Shown one piece after another: positions 8,871-17,817 of a DNA stretch of 64,000 nucleotides (position 1 is the stretch's first letter; every line of letters starts with the position of its first letter). Under the pieces are notes generated by a model that saw nothing but the letters and a program-made list of their open reading frames with translations, was not told the origin of the DNA and did no database searches. This DNA comes from Tenacibaculum holothuriorum (GTDB taxonomy: Bacteria > Bacteroidota > Bacteroidia > Flavobacteriales > Flavobacteriaceae). The stretch spans positions 186,001 through 250,000 of the forward strand of contig NZ_LAPZ01000003.1 in assembly GCF_002120225.1 (NCBI RefSeq), read 5' to 3'. A program made the position numbers and the translations under genes.

Positions 8871-8908
8871 ATTTTTACTTGTATATCTCCTTTATTAAAA
8901 AAGGACTA

Positions 8909-8916
8909 CAAATATA
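8909..8916 (-). promoter_or_regulatory. gap: Putative -7 element of gap copy 1
   Basis: The minus strand reads TATATTTG, the Bacteroidota TAnnTTTG consensus. It lies 70 bases upstream of the ATG. A TTG -33 box at the usual 17-23 base spacing is not present; the nearest one is 10 bases away. Confidence 0.45.
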
Positions 8917-8928
8917 AAACTTATCACA

Positions 8929-8966
8929 ATAAAAAAACCTGATAATTATCAAAAACTATCAGGTTT
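8929..8966 (-). terminator. Terminator of the pfkA-gap2 transcript
   Basis: AAACCTGATA (8935-8944) pairs with TATCAGGTTT (8957-8966); on the minus strand the stem is followed by a T-run. It lies between the two gap genes and separates their transcripts. Confidence 0.8.
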
Positions 8967-8987
8967 ATACTTTATTTAAGAATTCTT

Positions 8988-9980
8988 TTACAATGAAGCA
9001 GAATACTCTAGTAAATCAACAATTTTAGTTGCATATCCAAACTCATTATCATACCAAGAAACTATTTTAAAGAAATTACTGTTTAACTCTAAACTTGCAT
9101 CAGCATCTATAATTGATGTTCTAGCATCTGACACAAAATCTTGAGATACTACTTTATCTTCAGTATACCCTAAAATTCCTTTTAATTCACCTTCTGAAGC
9201 TTCTTTTAAAACTTTCATTATTTCCTCTTTAGAAGTAGCCTTTTCAGTCTTAAACGTTAAATCTACTAAAGAAACATCAGCTACAGGGACTCTGACTGCC
9301 ATACCAGTTAGCTTTCCTTCTAAAGCAGGAATTACTTTTGTTACTGCTTTTGCAGCTCCTGTTGATGCAGGAATTAAATTGTTTAATACTGAACGTCCAC
9401 GACGCCAATCTTTATTAGGACTATCTACCACTCCTTGACCAGAAGTTGCAGCGTGTACAGTAGTCATTAACCCTTCTACTACTCCAAAATTATCATTAAT
9501 AACTTTAGTCATAGGCGCTAAACAGTTCGTTGTACAAGAAGCATTTGACATTACAGTTTCATCAGCAGTCATTTCAGTGTGATTTACTCCCATTACAAAC
9601 ATTTTAGCATCTTTAGATGGTGCCGAAATAAACACTTTCTTAGCGCCTCCTTTAATATGTAGACCAGCGGCTTCTTTGGTTAAGAAAAAACCTGTTGATT
9701 CTATTACATACTCTGCACCTACTTCATTCCATTTTAAGTTTTCTGGATTTCTTTCTGCTGTTACACGAATTGTTTTTCCATTGACTACTAATTGTCCATC
9801 TTTAACTTCTACATCTCCATTAAAACGTCCATGAACAGAATCATGTTTTAGTAAATATGCTAAATAATCAACTTCTAATAAATCGTTTATTGCAACTACT
9901 TCAACATTATCTCTTGTCATTGCTGCTCTAAAAGCGATTCTTCCTATTCTACCAAATCCGTTTATTCCTATTTTAATCAT
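8988..9980 (-). CDS. gap: Glyceraldehyde-3-phosphate dehydrogenase, type I (copy 2)
   Basis: 330 residues, starting [13 protein letters not shown] at ATG 9980. Catalytic C149 (S-N-A-S-C-T-T-N-C) and H176 are present, as is the C-terminal W-Y-D-N-E-F-G-Y motif. It differs from copy 1 mainly on the surface (residues 98-107, 181-190 and 250-275) and shares all catalytic residues, so both should be active. It begins 21 bases after the pfkA stop codon and is probably co-transcribed with pfkA, ending at the 8929-8966 terminator. Whether the two copies divide glycolytic and gluconeogenic work, as in some bacteria, cannot be told from the sequence. Confidence 0.95.
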   Translation of the reverse strand: MIKIGINGFGRIGRIAFRAAMTRDNVEVVAINDLLEVDYLAYLLKHDSVHGRFNGDVEVKDGQLVVNGKTIRVTAERNPENLKWNEVGAEYVIESTGFFLTKEAAGLHIKGGAKKVFISAPSKDAKMFVMGVNHTEMTADETVMSNASCTTNCLAPMTKVINDNFGVVEGLMTTVHAATSGQGVVDSPNKDWRRGRSVLNNLIPASTGAAKAVTKVIPALEGKLTGMAVRVPVADVSLVDLTFKTEKATSKEEIMKVLKEASEGELKGILGYTEDKVVSQDFVSDARTSIIDADASLELNSNFFKIVSWYDNEFGYATKIVDLLEYSASL

Positions 9981-10001
9981 ATTTACTATTTAAATTTACT
10001 T

Positions 10002-10985
10002 TTAAGTTGTCATGATATCAGATACTCTTAACAACTCTCTATTAATATCATTTTGCCCTTTTATGGCTTTTTCTAAATCTATGGTTTGAATTTCATTATT
10101 CTGAAGACCAACCATTAAGTTTGTTTTTCCATCGATAAGCAACTCAACGGCTTTTACTCCCATTCTACTGGCTAAAACTCTGTCGAAACAAGAAGGTGTT
10201 CCTCCACGTTGCATATGTCCTAAAACAGAAACTCTAACTTCATAATCTTCTAAATTTTCTTCAACATAATCCGCAAGTTCAAAAACATTTCTACCTGTTT
10301 TATCTCCCTCTGAAACCACAACAATACTCGATGATTTCCCTGCTCTTCTACTTTTCTTTAAAGATTCCAACAACCTATCTAACCCTAAATCTTCCTCAGG
10401 AATTAAAATCTCTTCTGCACCAGCTCCTACCCCAGCATTTAATGCTATAAACCCCGCATCACGTCCCATAACTTCAACAAAAAACAATCTGTTATGAGAT
10501 GACGCTGTATCTCTAATTTTATCAATAGCGTCTACTGCTGTATTTAAAGCTGTGTCATACCCTAAAGTGTGCGTAGTCCCAAAAATGTCGTTATCTATAG
10601 TTCCTGGAATTCCGATGATTGGAAAATTGTATTCTTTATTAAACACAACTCCTCCTGTAAAAGAACCATCTCCCCCAATTACCACTAATGCATCTATATT
10701 ATTTTCCTTAAGATTTTCGTAGGCTTTTTTTCGACCTTCTTTAGTTCTAAAATCTTTAGACCTAGCAGATTTTAAAATAGTACCTCCTTTATGTACAATG
10801 TTATTCACACTTCTTGCAGTTAGCGGAATCATATCTCCTTCAATCATTCCTTGATAACCTCTATAAATACCCACACACTCGGTTCTATAATAAGCACATG
10901 CTCTTACTACAGAACGGATTGCTGCATTCATCCCTGGTGAATCTCCACCAGAGGTCATAACTGCTATTTTTTTTATTTTTCTCAT
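10002..10985 (-). CDS. pfkA: ATP-dependent 6-phosphofructokinase
   Basis: 327 residues from ATG 10985. A TTG at 11000 would add five residues but lies inside the putative promoter, so the ATG is chosen. Motifs: T-S-G-G-D-S-P-G-M-N-A (11-21), G-G-D-G-S (104-108) and P-G-T-I-D-N-D with catalytic D131. The glycines in G-G-D-G-S and P-G-T-I-D are those of ATP-type enzymes; PPi-type enzymes have D and K at these sites. It phosphorylates fructose 6-phosphate, the committed step of glycolysis, and its gene is followed by gap copy 2. A TAATTTTG element at 10998-11005 (minus) would give a leader of only a few bases. Confidence 0.95.
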   Translation of the reverse strand: MRKIKKIAVMTSGGDSPGMNAAIRSVVRACAYYRTECVGIYRGYQGMIEGDMIPLTARSVNNIVHKGGTILKSARSKDFRTKEGRKKAYENLKENNIDALVVIGGDGSFTGGVVFNKEYNFPIIGIPGTIDNDIFGTTHTLGYDTALNTAVDAIDKIRDTASSHNRLFFVEVMGRDAGFIALNAGVGAGAEEILIPEEDLGLDRLLESLKKSRRAGKSSSIVVVSEGDKTGRNVFELADYVEENLEDYEVRVSVLGHMQRGGTPSCFDRVLASRMGVKAVELLIDGKTNLMVGLQNNEIQTIDLEKAIKGQNDINRELLRVSDIMTT

Positions 10986-10997
10986 AAAATTCAGTTT

Positions 10998-11005
10998 CAA
11001 AATTA
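10998..11005 (-). promoter_or_regulatory. pfkA: Putative -7 element of pfkA-gap2
   Basis: The minus strand reads TAATTTTG (TAnnTTTG consensus), ending 12 bases before the ATG at 10985. It predicts a very short leader and rules against the upstream TTG start. No TTG -33 box at standard spacing. Confidence 0.45.
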
Positions 11006-11152
11006 CTTAAATATACTACTTCTTTAAAAAAAATCTGCGAAATCGTTTTCGGTTTTTAGGTTAACAAACCATTAATTTTTCATAAAAGGTAAGCTACAAA
11101 TTTACGTTTAATTTAGTTTGTTTATTTTAGTCGCTTTCTACATCACACTATT

Positions 11153-12880
11153 ATGAATTTAGCTACAATTGACTATGTAATTATCATCGGATTTTTTATC
11201 GTTTCTCTCTTCATAGGGCTTTGGGTTTCGAAACAATCTGGTAAAAATACTTCGGAATATTTTTTATCTGGTAGAAACATGCCATGGTGGTTGTTAGGCG
11301 TATCTATGGTAGCTACAACCTTTGCCGCTGATACTCCTGGTTTGGTTACCGAGTTAGTTCGTAACAATGGTGTTTCTGGTAACTGGGTTTGGTGGGCTTT
11401 TTTACTTACAGGAATGCTTACCGTATTTTTTTATGCTAAACTTTGGAGAAAATCGGGAATTACTACCGATTTAGAATTTTATGAGATTCGATACTCAGGA
11501 AAAATGGCGGGATTCTTACGTGGATTTAGAGCTATTTATTTAGGAGTTATTTTCAACATAATAACTATGGCTGGAGTTTGTTTAGCTGGGGCTAAAATTG
11601 CAAATATTCTACTAGGAATATCTCAAGGTGAAATGTTGTTATACTCATCAATAATTGTAGTTGTTTATTCTTCTTTAGGAGGATTAAAAGGTGTTCTTAT
11701 TACTGATTTTATTCAGTTTATAATCGCAATGATTGGTTCTATTTGGGCTACAATTTATATTGTTGATTTACCAGAAATAAATGGTCTTTCAAACTTACTA
11801 ACTCATGAAAATGTGAGTGATAAATTAGCTTTATTACCCGATTTTTCTAATACTGAAGCACTTATCACTTTATTAATTATTCCGTTTGCTGTACAATGGT
11901 GGAGTACTTGGTATCCAGGTGCAGAACCTGGTGGCGGTGGGTATATCGCACAACGAATGTTAGCTGCTAAAGACGAAAAAAATGCTACTTGGGCTACTTT
12001 ATTTTTCAACTTTGCACATTATGCGCTCAGACCGTGGCCTTGGATTATTGTGGGATTAGCTTCTTTAATTATATTTCCTAATTTAGAAAGTATGAACCAA
12101 GCTTTTCCTAGTTTAACTAAAGAAATGCAAGGACATGATGTAGCTTATGCAGCTATGATGACATACTTACCTGCTGGTTTATTAGGCATAGTACTTACTT
12201 CATTAATTGCTGCTTTTATGAGTACAATTTCAACACAACTTAACTGGGGAAGCTCTTATGTTGTTAACGATTTTTATAGTCGTTTTATAAATCCTTCAGC
12301 TAATGAAAAACAAAAAGTATTGGTTGGTAGAATTTCTACAGGTTTACTAATGTTAGCTGCTGCTTTGTTCTCGTTCTATTTACAATCTGCTAAAGATGTA
12401 TTTGACTTACTATTACAAATTGGTGCAGGAACTGGTTTATTATTCATTATGCGTTGGTTTTGGTCAAGAATTAATCCATACAGTGAAATTGCCGCTATGG
12501 TAATATCTTTTATCATCGCAATTTTCTTTTTTATAAATGGTAAACTAGAAACTCCAATTGTTGAAATAGCTGGGTATTGGAAGTTAATCATTGGAGTACT
12601 TTTAACTACCATTGGTTGGGTTATTGTTACTTTTATGACACAACCTACTGATGAAAAAACATTAGATAAGTTCAATAATTTAATTTTTGATGACGAACCA
12701 AAATTTAAAAATGTTGGTTATAAAATAGTTGGGTTTATTGCTGGAACTATCGGTGTTTACTCTTTCTTGTTTGCTACTGGAAATTTTATTTATGGTAACA
12801 TTACTTATGCACTAATATTAAGTTTAGCAACCCTTATAACTATATTTATATTAAGAAGAATTTGGAAGTTTATAGAATAA
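11153..12880 (+). CDS. Sodium:solute symporter (SSS family)
   Basis: 575 residues with about 14 hydrophobic segments. The N-terminal pattern (Y-V-I-I-I-G-F-F in TM1, then S-E-Y-F-L-S-G-R-N-M-P-W-W-L-L-G-V-S-M) is diagnostic of the SSS family, which couples solute uptake to sodium entry. A Trp/Gly/Pro-rich loop (W-S-T-W-Y-P-G-A-E-P-G-G-G-G-Y, about 249-263) is typical of the flavobacterial subgroup. The substrate (sugar, proline or other) cannot be read from the sequence. It lies opposite pfkA, with a 152-base spacer, so a glycolytic substrate is possible but is only inferred from position. A convergent terminator follows immediately. Confidence 0.88.
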   Translation: MNLATIDYVIIIGFFIVSLFIGLWVSKQSGKNTSEYFLSGRNMPWWLLGVSMVATTFAADTPGLVTELVRNNGVSGNWVWWAFLLTGMLTVFFYAKLWRKSGITTDLEFYEIRYSGKMAGFLRGFRAIYLGVIFNIITMAGVCLAGAKIANILLGISQGEMLLYSSIIVVVYSSLGGLKGVLITDFIQFIIAMIGSIWATIYIVDLPEINGLSNLLTHENVSDKLALLPDFSNTEALITLLIIPFAVQWWSTWYPGAEPGGGGYIAQRMLAAKDEKNATWATLFFNFAHYALRPWPWIIVGLASLIIFPNLESMNQAFPSLTKEMQGHDVAYAAMMTYLPAGLLGIVLTSLIAAFMSTISTQLNWGSSYVVNDFYSRFINPSANEKQKVLVGRISTGLLMLAAALFSFYLQSAKDVFDLLLQIGAGTGLLFIMRWFWSRINPYSEIAAMVISFIIAIFFFINGKLETPIVEIAGYWKLIIGVLLTTIGWVIVTFMTQPTDEKTLDKFNNLIFDDEPKFKNVGYKIVGFIAGTIGVYSFLFATGNFIYGNITYALILSLATLITIFILRRIWKFIE

Positions 12881-12908
12881 AAAAAGCAGTTAATTAACTG
12901 CTTTTTTT
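12880..12908. terminator. Bidirectional terminator
   Basis: AAAAAAGCAGTTA / TAACTGCTTTTTT forms a near-perfect palindrome with an A-run and a T-run. It lies between the converging symporter gene and TPR gene, overlapping the 3' end of the latter. Confidence 0.85.
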
Positions 12909-14261
12909 ATAATCTGATAATATATCTTGAACTCTTAAATTATCAAATGCTGTAGGAAATAATTCTTTTAAAATATAATGATACTCATAATCTATCTCTA
13001 AGGCATTTTTTAAATGTGTTAAGCTATATTCTTCTTTATTTAGAATCATAAACAAACCACACAACCTATACTCAATTTCAGCAAATTCTCTGTAAGTTTT
13101 CTTTGCTTTAATCATTACTCGTAATGCATCGTTAAACTCTCCTAAGAATAATAAAACATCAGCTAAAGCAACATAGATTTCAATTTCAATATCTCCTAAA
13201 TCAATACACATATTAAAAGCTTTTACAGCTTCTTCATAAAAGTTTAGTTTTAGATTTATATCTCCATATTTTCTCCAGTATAAAGCATTAGTTTCATCAA
13301 TTTGAATTGCTTTATTTATATAATACAATGCTTTTTGGTAGTCTTTTAACTGATAACAAGCATTGGTTAGCATTATCCAACCACGATCTAACAACGGATC
13401 TTCATGTACCGCTTTCTTATAATATAAAATTGCAGTGGATACATCTTCTAACTTTTCATAACACTCGCCTATTCTTGTGTACGCATAAGCTGTAGGATCG
13501 TCTAATTCTAAAGTAATTAAATAGTTATTTATTGCCTCTTCATATTCTTCTAACTGTTCTAATGTTTTGGCTTTTTCTAAATACCCGCCTATAAAACTTT
13601 CATCTATAATAACCGCATAATCAAAAGCTCTTAATGCATCTTTAAAATTATTGATTGCGTAATATTGTCTTCCTAATTGATGCCATGCAATTTCACAGTA
13701 TGGATTTCTATCTATGTAAGCATTTAAAAACTTAATTGCATCTTCATGGCTATCTTCCATATCGAAACAATACACCATGTTGTAGAGCGAAGAATAGTCC
13801 TCAAAATCTACATCGATACATTTTGCAAAGTTTAATCGGGCATTTTCAAAATCGTCTAAATAAAGATATTCCATACCTAACATAGACCAAATATCTGCAG
13901 GATCTTCAACGAACTCTAACGACGATTTCAATATTGTAATAGCTTCTTTATGTCTTTTTTTCTTAGACATAATCATAGCTTTTTGAATAAATACCTCATC
14001 GTTATGTGGTTCTACAGCTTCGATTTCACGTAATAAAGTAATTGCCTTTTGTAATTGGTTCTCAAATACCAACAATTCTATATACATTAATTTTAACTGA
14101 ATAGACGAAGGATGCTGTTCTAAACCAAGCTGAACCGCTTTTTTTGCTAGCGAATGCTTACCTACATCGAGATAATGTTGTATAATTAATTCGAACTCTG
14201 TGGCATCGAAAAAATATACATCATTGGTTTTCAACATCGATTCAAATTTTGATAGTGACAT
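12894..14261 (-). CDS. Tetratricopeptide repeat protein
   Basis: 455 residues consisting of about ten TPR-like 34-residue helical pairs from residue 20 to 430; consensus positions can be seen (A-x-Y-x-x-I-G and A-L-x-x-Y-x-x-A-I). There is no signal peptide and no transmembrane helix, so it is probably cytoplasmic. Asp/Glu-rich and aromatic concave surfaces suggest protein binding. Flavobacterial genomes hold many such TPR scaffolds, and nothing in the surroundings (symporter, DUF2853) shows its partner. The start at ATG 14261 is supported by the M-S-L-S-K-F start and by lack of upstream alternatives. Confidence 0.85.
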   Translation of the reverse strand: MSLSKFESMLKTNDVYFFDATEFELIIQHYLDVGKHSLAKKAVQLGLEQHPSSIQLKLMYIELLVFENQLQKAITLLREIEAVEPHNDEVFIQKAMIMSKKKRHKEAITILKSSLEFVEDPADIWSMLGMEYLYLDDFENARLNFAKCIDVDFEDYSSLYNMVYCFDMEDSHEDAIKFLNAYIDRNPYCEIAWHQLGRQYYAINNFKDALRAFDYAVIIDESFIGGYLEKAKTLEQLEEYEEAINNYLITLELDDPTAYAYTRIGECYEKLEDVSTAILYYKKAVHEDPLLDRGWIMLTNACYQLKDYQKALYYINKAIQIDETNALYWRKYGDINLKLNFYEEAVKAFNMCIDLGDIEIEIYVALADVLLFLGEFNDALRVMIKAKKTYREFAEIEYRLCGLFMILNKEEYSLTHLKNALEIDYEYHYILKELFPTAFDNLRVQDILSDYKKSS

Positions 14262-14387
14262 AGGCTACAGATTTGAATTCATATAAATTTACTACAAGAA
14301 TAGTGCCTATTTACCAAAGCTCCTATTTGTTTTCAACAATTTAATTAACAATTATAAATACTTTAACAGCTAGTAAAAAAAGAGTGT

Positions 14388-14417
14388 TTGAATACCTAAT
14401 TTATTTTTCTATATTTG
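14388..14417 (+). promoter_or_regulatory. Bacteroidota-type promoter of the DUF2853 gene
   Basis: TTG at 14388-14390 and TATATTTG at 14410-14417 with 19 bases between: an exact match to TTG-N17-23-TAnnTTTG. The predicted leader before ATG 14470 is about 46 bases. Confidence 0.75.
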
Positions 14418-14469
14418 AAAGAATTAAATATTCAATCACAACTTATAAATATTATTTAAACAAAAAATC

Positions 14470-14811
14470 ATGAGTAAATTTGACGAAAAAGTAGAACTGT
14501 ATAAAAAATTTATGGATGACAGAAACATTCGTTCTAATACAGATTTATTAAAAGCCGTAACTAAAGGATTAGGTCCATCTATCTATAAAAAAGATGCTGA
14601 GACCGTATCAGGTACAGATCCTAAAGAATTAGAAACTGTTAAGAAGAACTTCTTAATGAAAAAATTAGGTTTAGCTGATAGCCCAGAATTAGATGAAGCT
14701 ATTGATGAAGTAATGGAAAGAATTGGTAGATCTGAAAGAAATAAGTACCGTGCAGTTGTTTACTACATGTTAACTAAGAAATTCGATAAAGAATCTGTTT
14801 ACGGAATGTAA
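14470..14811 (+). CDS. DUF2853 family protein
   Basis: 113 residues, all alpha by appearance, highly charged, with no signal or membrane segment. The sequence matches the DUF2853 pattern as remembered (K-x-Y-x-x-x-L-x-D-x-N-I-R-S-N, K-G-L-G-P-S-I-Y, K-K-N-F-L-x-K-K-L-G-L). Members are small cytoplasmic proteins with no established function. It has its own strong promoter (14388-14417) and terminator (14833-14870), so it is a single-gene transcript, probably well expressed. Confidence 0.85.
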   Translation: MSKFDEKVELYKKFMDDRNIRSNTDLLKAVTKGLGPSIYKKDAETVSGTDPKELETVKKNFLMKKLGLADSPELDEAIDEVMERIGRSERNKYRAVVYYMLTKKFDKESVYGM

Positions 14812-14832
14812 ACCAACAATTTTACAAAATAT

Positions 14833-14870
14833 AAATCCTGTATTGATTTTTCGATACAGGATTTTTTTAT
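14833..14870 (+). terminator. Terminator after the DUF2853 gene
   Basis: AATCCTGTAT and ATACAGGATT pair across a short T-rich loop and are followed by TTTTTTATTTTT. Confidence 0.85.
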
Positions 14871-14896
14871 TTTTGCTCTGAACAAACAACTTATTT

Positions 14897-16324
14897 ATGT
14901 CACAATTTATTAGTGTTTTTGACATGCTAAAAATTGGTGTAGGTCCCTCTAGTTCTCATACATTAGGTCCATGGAGAGCTGCACAACAATGGATTAAGAA
15001 ATTAAAAGAAACTAATTCTTTTGATAACATAACTTCTATTAAAGTAGATTTATACGGTTCATTATCTTTAACAGGAAAAGGACATGCTACCGATTTAGCG
15101 GTATTATTAGGCTTAAGCGGTACAGATCCTGAATACATTCCTATTGAAGATATTGATACCACAATTCAACAAATAAAAGAAAATCACACCTTACATTTCA
15201 ATGCCGAAAGAGAATTAAATTTTCACACTGATAATGTAGTTTTTAATCGTGATTTTTTACCTTTTCACTCTAACGGATTAACTTTTAGAGGATTCAATAC
15301 TAATCAAGAAGAAATTTCAACAGAGACTTATTATTCAATTGGTGGAGGATTTGTTATTCAAGAGGGAACAGAAGGAAATTCAACTTCTGAAATCAACAAA
15401 CAAAACTTTCCTTTTCCAATAAATAGAGCTACTGAATTAGAAGTCTATTGCAAAGAGCATAATAAATCTATTTCTGAAATTGTTTTCGAAAATGAACTTG
15501 CAATACAGCCTAATGACAAAATCAATTCTGAATTAGATCGAGTTTGGGACACCATGTTAGAATGTATGTACATTGGTTGTCATACAGAAGGGATTTTACC
15601 TGGTGGACTCAACGTAAAACGTAGAGCTTTTGAAACACATAAAAAACTAATTAAAGGTGCTACATACAACTCTAAAGAGGAATGGATTACTGCCATTAGA
15701 GGCACCGAAGTTAAGTTTAGAGAAATTTTAAAATGGGTAAGTTGCTTAGCACTTTCTGTAAATGAAGTAAATGCTGCTTTAGGTAGAGTTGTTACAGCCC
15801 CTACAAATGGTAGTGCTGGTGTGATACCAGCTGTTTTAATGTACTACATGGTAATTGAAAACCATAATGCTACCTCAGAACATATTAGAAAGTTTTTATT
15901 AGTTGCTGGTGAAATAGGAAGCATTTTTAAGAAAAATGCAACCATATCTGCTGCTATGGGAGGTTGTCAAGCAGAAATTGGGGTTTCCTCAGCTATGGCT
16001 GCTGCTGCTTTAACCGAACTTTTAGGAGGAACTCCAGGACAGTGTTTAGTCGCTGCAGAAATTGCCATGGAACATCACTTAGGCTTAACCTGTGATCCTA
16101 TTGGTGGATTGGTACAAGTTCCTTGTATAGAGCGTAACGCTATGGGGGCAATTAAAGCTATTAATGCTGCGGAATTAGCCTTAGAAACGAATCCAGAAGA
16201 TTCTAAAGTTCCGTTAGATAAGGTTATCGATACTATGTGGGAAACTGCTAAAGACATGAACAGAAATTACAAAGAGACTTCTGAAGGTGGTTTAGCAATC
16301 ACCGTAGGTTTAGCAGATTGTTAA
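14897..16324 (+). CDS. sdaA: L-serine ammonia-lyase (serine dehydratase), single chain, 4Fe-4S
   Basis: 475 residues combining the beta domain (about 1-165; G-P-S-S-S-H-T-L-G-P near 17-26) and the alpha catalytic domain. Cysteines 357, 399 and 410 have the exact spacing (42 and 11) of the cluster ligands C343, C385 and C396 in E. coli SdaA, so a labile 4Fe-4S cluster is expected. It deaminates L-serine to pyruvate and ammonia. The last base pairs overlap the stop codon of the convergent SanA-like gene: both stops share TTAA at 16321-16324. Both genes must therefore be transcribed into each other's ends. Confidence 0.95.
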   Translation: MSQFISVFDMLKIGVGPSSSHTLGPWRAAQQWIKKLKETNSFDNITSIKVDLYGSLSLTGKGHATDLAVLLGLSGTDPEYIPIEDIDTTIQQIKENHTLHFNAERELNFHTDNVVFNRDFLPFHSNGLTFRGFNTNQEEISTETYYSIGGGFVIQEGTEGNSTSEINKQNFPFPINRATELEVYCKEHNKSISEIVFENELAIQPNDKINSELDRVWDTMLECMYIGCHTEGILPGGLNVKRRAFETHKKLIKGATYNSKEEWITAIRGTEVKFREILKWVSCLALSVNEVNAALGRVVTAPTNGSAGVIPAVLMYYMVIENHNATSEHIRKFLLVAGEIGSIFKKNATISAAMGGCQAEIGVSSAMAAAALTELLGGTPGQCLVAAEIAMEHHLGLTCDPIGGLVQVPCIERNAMGAIKAINAAELALETNPEDSKVPLDKVIDTMWETAKDMNRNYKETSEGGLAITVGLADC

Positions 16325-16953
16325 TGTATTTTTACAGGTTCACCTAAAAACTTAGGCTGAACATTAAACAATACATCAATAAAAAGTTTTACTCTAGCTA
16401 AGTATTCTCGAATAGTAACTTTTAAAGCATACTTTCCTGAAATACCTCTGGCATTAAAACCTATTGCATCTATATCATAATTATCCGCTAAGAACAACGC
16501 TCTTTCATTATGAAATTGCTGTGAGATAATTGTAACCGAATCCTGACCAAAGATTTCTTTAACTCTTACTATAGAATCTAAGGTTCTAAAGCCAGCATAA
16601 TCCAAAAATATTTTGTCTTCAGGAACTCCCAATCGTATTAAATCTTCTTTAAAAACGGTTGGTTCATCATAATTCTTAGAACCATTATCACCACTTACAA
16701 TAATAAAATCAATCTTTTGAGATTTGAATAACTTTACTGCTGCATCCAACCTAAACTGATAATACAAATTAACTCTACCATCCGCTAAATACTTAACAGT
16801 TCCTAAGAGTAAACCTACTTTGTTTTTTGGAATTTCATTTACTGAAGTATATAATCTATCTTCAGCGTTGTTAACCACAATTTTATTACAAACAAAAACA
16901 GTGATTAACAAAACTATCCCTGTATAAAATATAATTTTAAGTATTCTTTTCAC
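16321..16953 (-). CDS. SanA/YdcF-like DUF218 membrane protein
   Basis: 210 residues, start GTG 16953. One N-terminal transmembrane helix (about 5-24) precedes a DUF218 domain (L-L-L-G-T near 48, I-V-S-G-D near 86, then S-Q-x-F-H near 142). SanA of E. coli is an inner-membrane protein affecting vancomycin resistance of the envelope, and related ElyC acts in envelope assembly; the biochemical activity is not settled. It lies 6 bases after yaaA in the same direction and is probably translated from the same mRNA. Its stop codon overlaps that of sdaA. Confidence 0.8.
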   Translation of the reverse strand: MKRILKIIFYTGIVLLITVFVCNKIVVNNAEDRLYTSVNEIPKNKVGLLLGTVKYLADGRVNLYYQFRLDAAVKLFKSQKIDFIIVSGDNGSKNYDEPTVFKEDLIRLGVPEDKIFLDYAGFRTLDSIVRVKEIFGQDSVTIISQQFHNERALFLADNYDIDAIGFNARGISGKYALKVTIREYLARVKLFIDVLFNVQPKFLGEPVKIH

Positions 16954-16959
16954 TTAAAT

Positions 16960-17718
16960 TTATCTTGTAAAAACTAATTCTGTGTCTGTAGACATTTCTT
17001 CAGAAAAACCATAACCATCTATATTAAAAGATTTTAACCCTTCTAAAGTTGTAATGTTATCATCTACAATATAACGAACCATTAATCCTCTTGCTTTTTT
17101 GGCAAAAGTCATAATTGTTTTATACTGTCCATTTTTAAAATCTTTGAATACAGGTGTAATCATTGGCACTTTCAACACCTTTTTAGGAATCACTTTAAAA
17201 TACTCTGAACTCGCTAAATTCACAAACAGTTCATCATCTTTCATTTCGCTATTTAAAGTTTCAGCCACAGAATCTCCCCAGAATTTATATAAGTTATCTG
17301 CTCTTCCTACTTTTAACTTTGTTCCCATTTCTAAGCGATACGGCTGAATTAAATCTAACGGTCTTAAAACACCATATAATCCTGATAAAATTCGTAATCG
17401 TTCTTGTAAAATAGGTAACTTATCACTTTCAATTGAATTTACATCCAATCCCCTATATACTTCGCCTGTAAATGCATATACAGCTTGTTTTGCATTTTCT
17501 AAAGTAAAAGGCGGTAACCAATTTTGATTTCTATCATAATTCAACGAAGCCAAGTCTGGTGAAATTTTCATTAACTCAGACAACTTTTTTCTAGAAAGTG
17601 TTTTTAGTTTTTTATTCAATTTTGCAGATTGCTCTAAAAACAAAGGTTGAGTATGTAAACTTGTAGGTACTTTTGATTCAAAATCTAATGACTTAGCTGG
17701 TGATATTATGATTTTCAT
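16960..17718 (-). CDS. yaaA: Peroxide stress protein YaaA
   Basis: 252 residues with the DUF328 signature from start to end: M-K-I-I-I-S-P-A-K-S-L-D-F at the N-terminus, Y-x-F-x-G-x-V-Y-R-G-L-D near 82-93, L-S-G-L-Y-G-x-L-R-P-L-D near 111-122 and a lysine-rich C-terminal half with A-K-K-A-R-G. YaaA lowers intracellular iron under hydrogen peroxide and binds DNA in vitro. The gene heads a two-gene unit with the SanA-like gene. No OxyR or other operator was recognised. Confidence 0.93.
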   Translation of the reverse strand: MKIIISPAKSLDFESKVPTSLHTQPLFLEQSAKLNKKLKTLSRKKLSELMKISPDLASLNYDRNQNWLPPFTLENAKQAVYAFTGEVYRGLDVNSIESDKLPILQERLRILSGLYGVLRPLDLIQPYRLEMGTKLKVGRADNLYKFWGDSVAETLNSEMKDDELFVNLASSEYFKVIPKKVLKVPMITPVFKDFKNGQYKTIMTFAKKARGLMVRYIVDDNITTLEGLKSFNIDGYGFSEEMSTDTELVFTR

Positions 17719-17817
17719 GTCTTCTTTTCAGTTTTATTTTGTAAAAATACGTGAGAATCTATAAAATTTATAAACTCCTTTTATTTATCTTTTTTATTTC
17801 TGTATAACCTTTATCAA

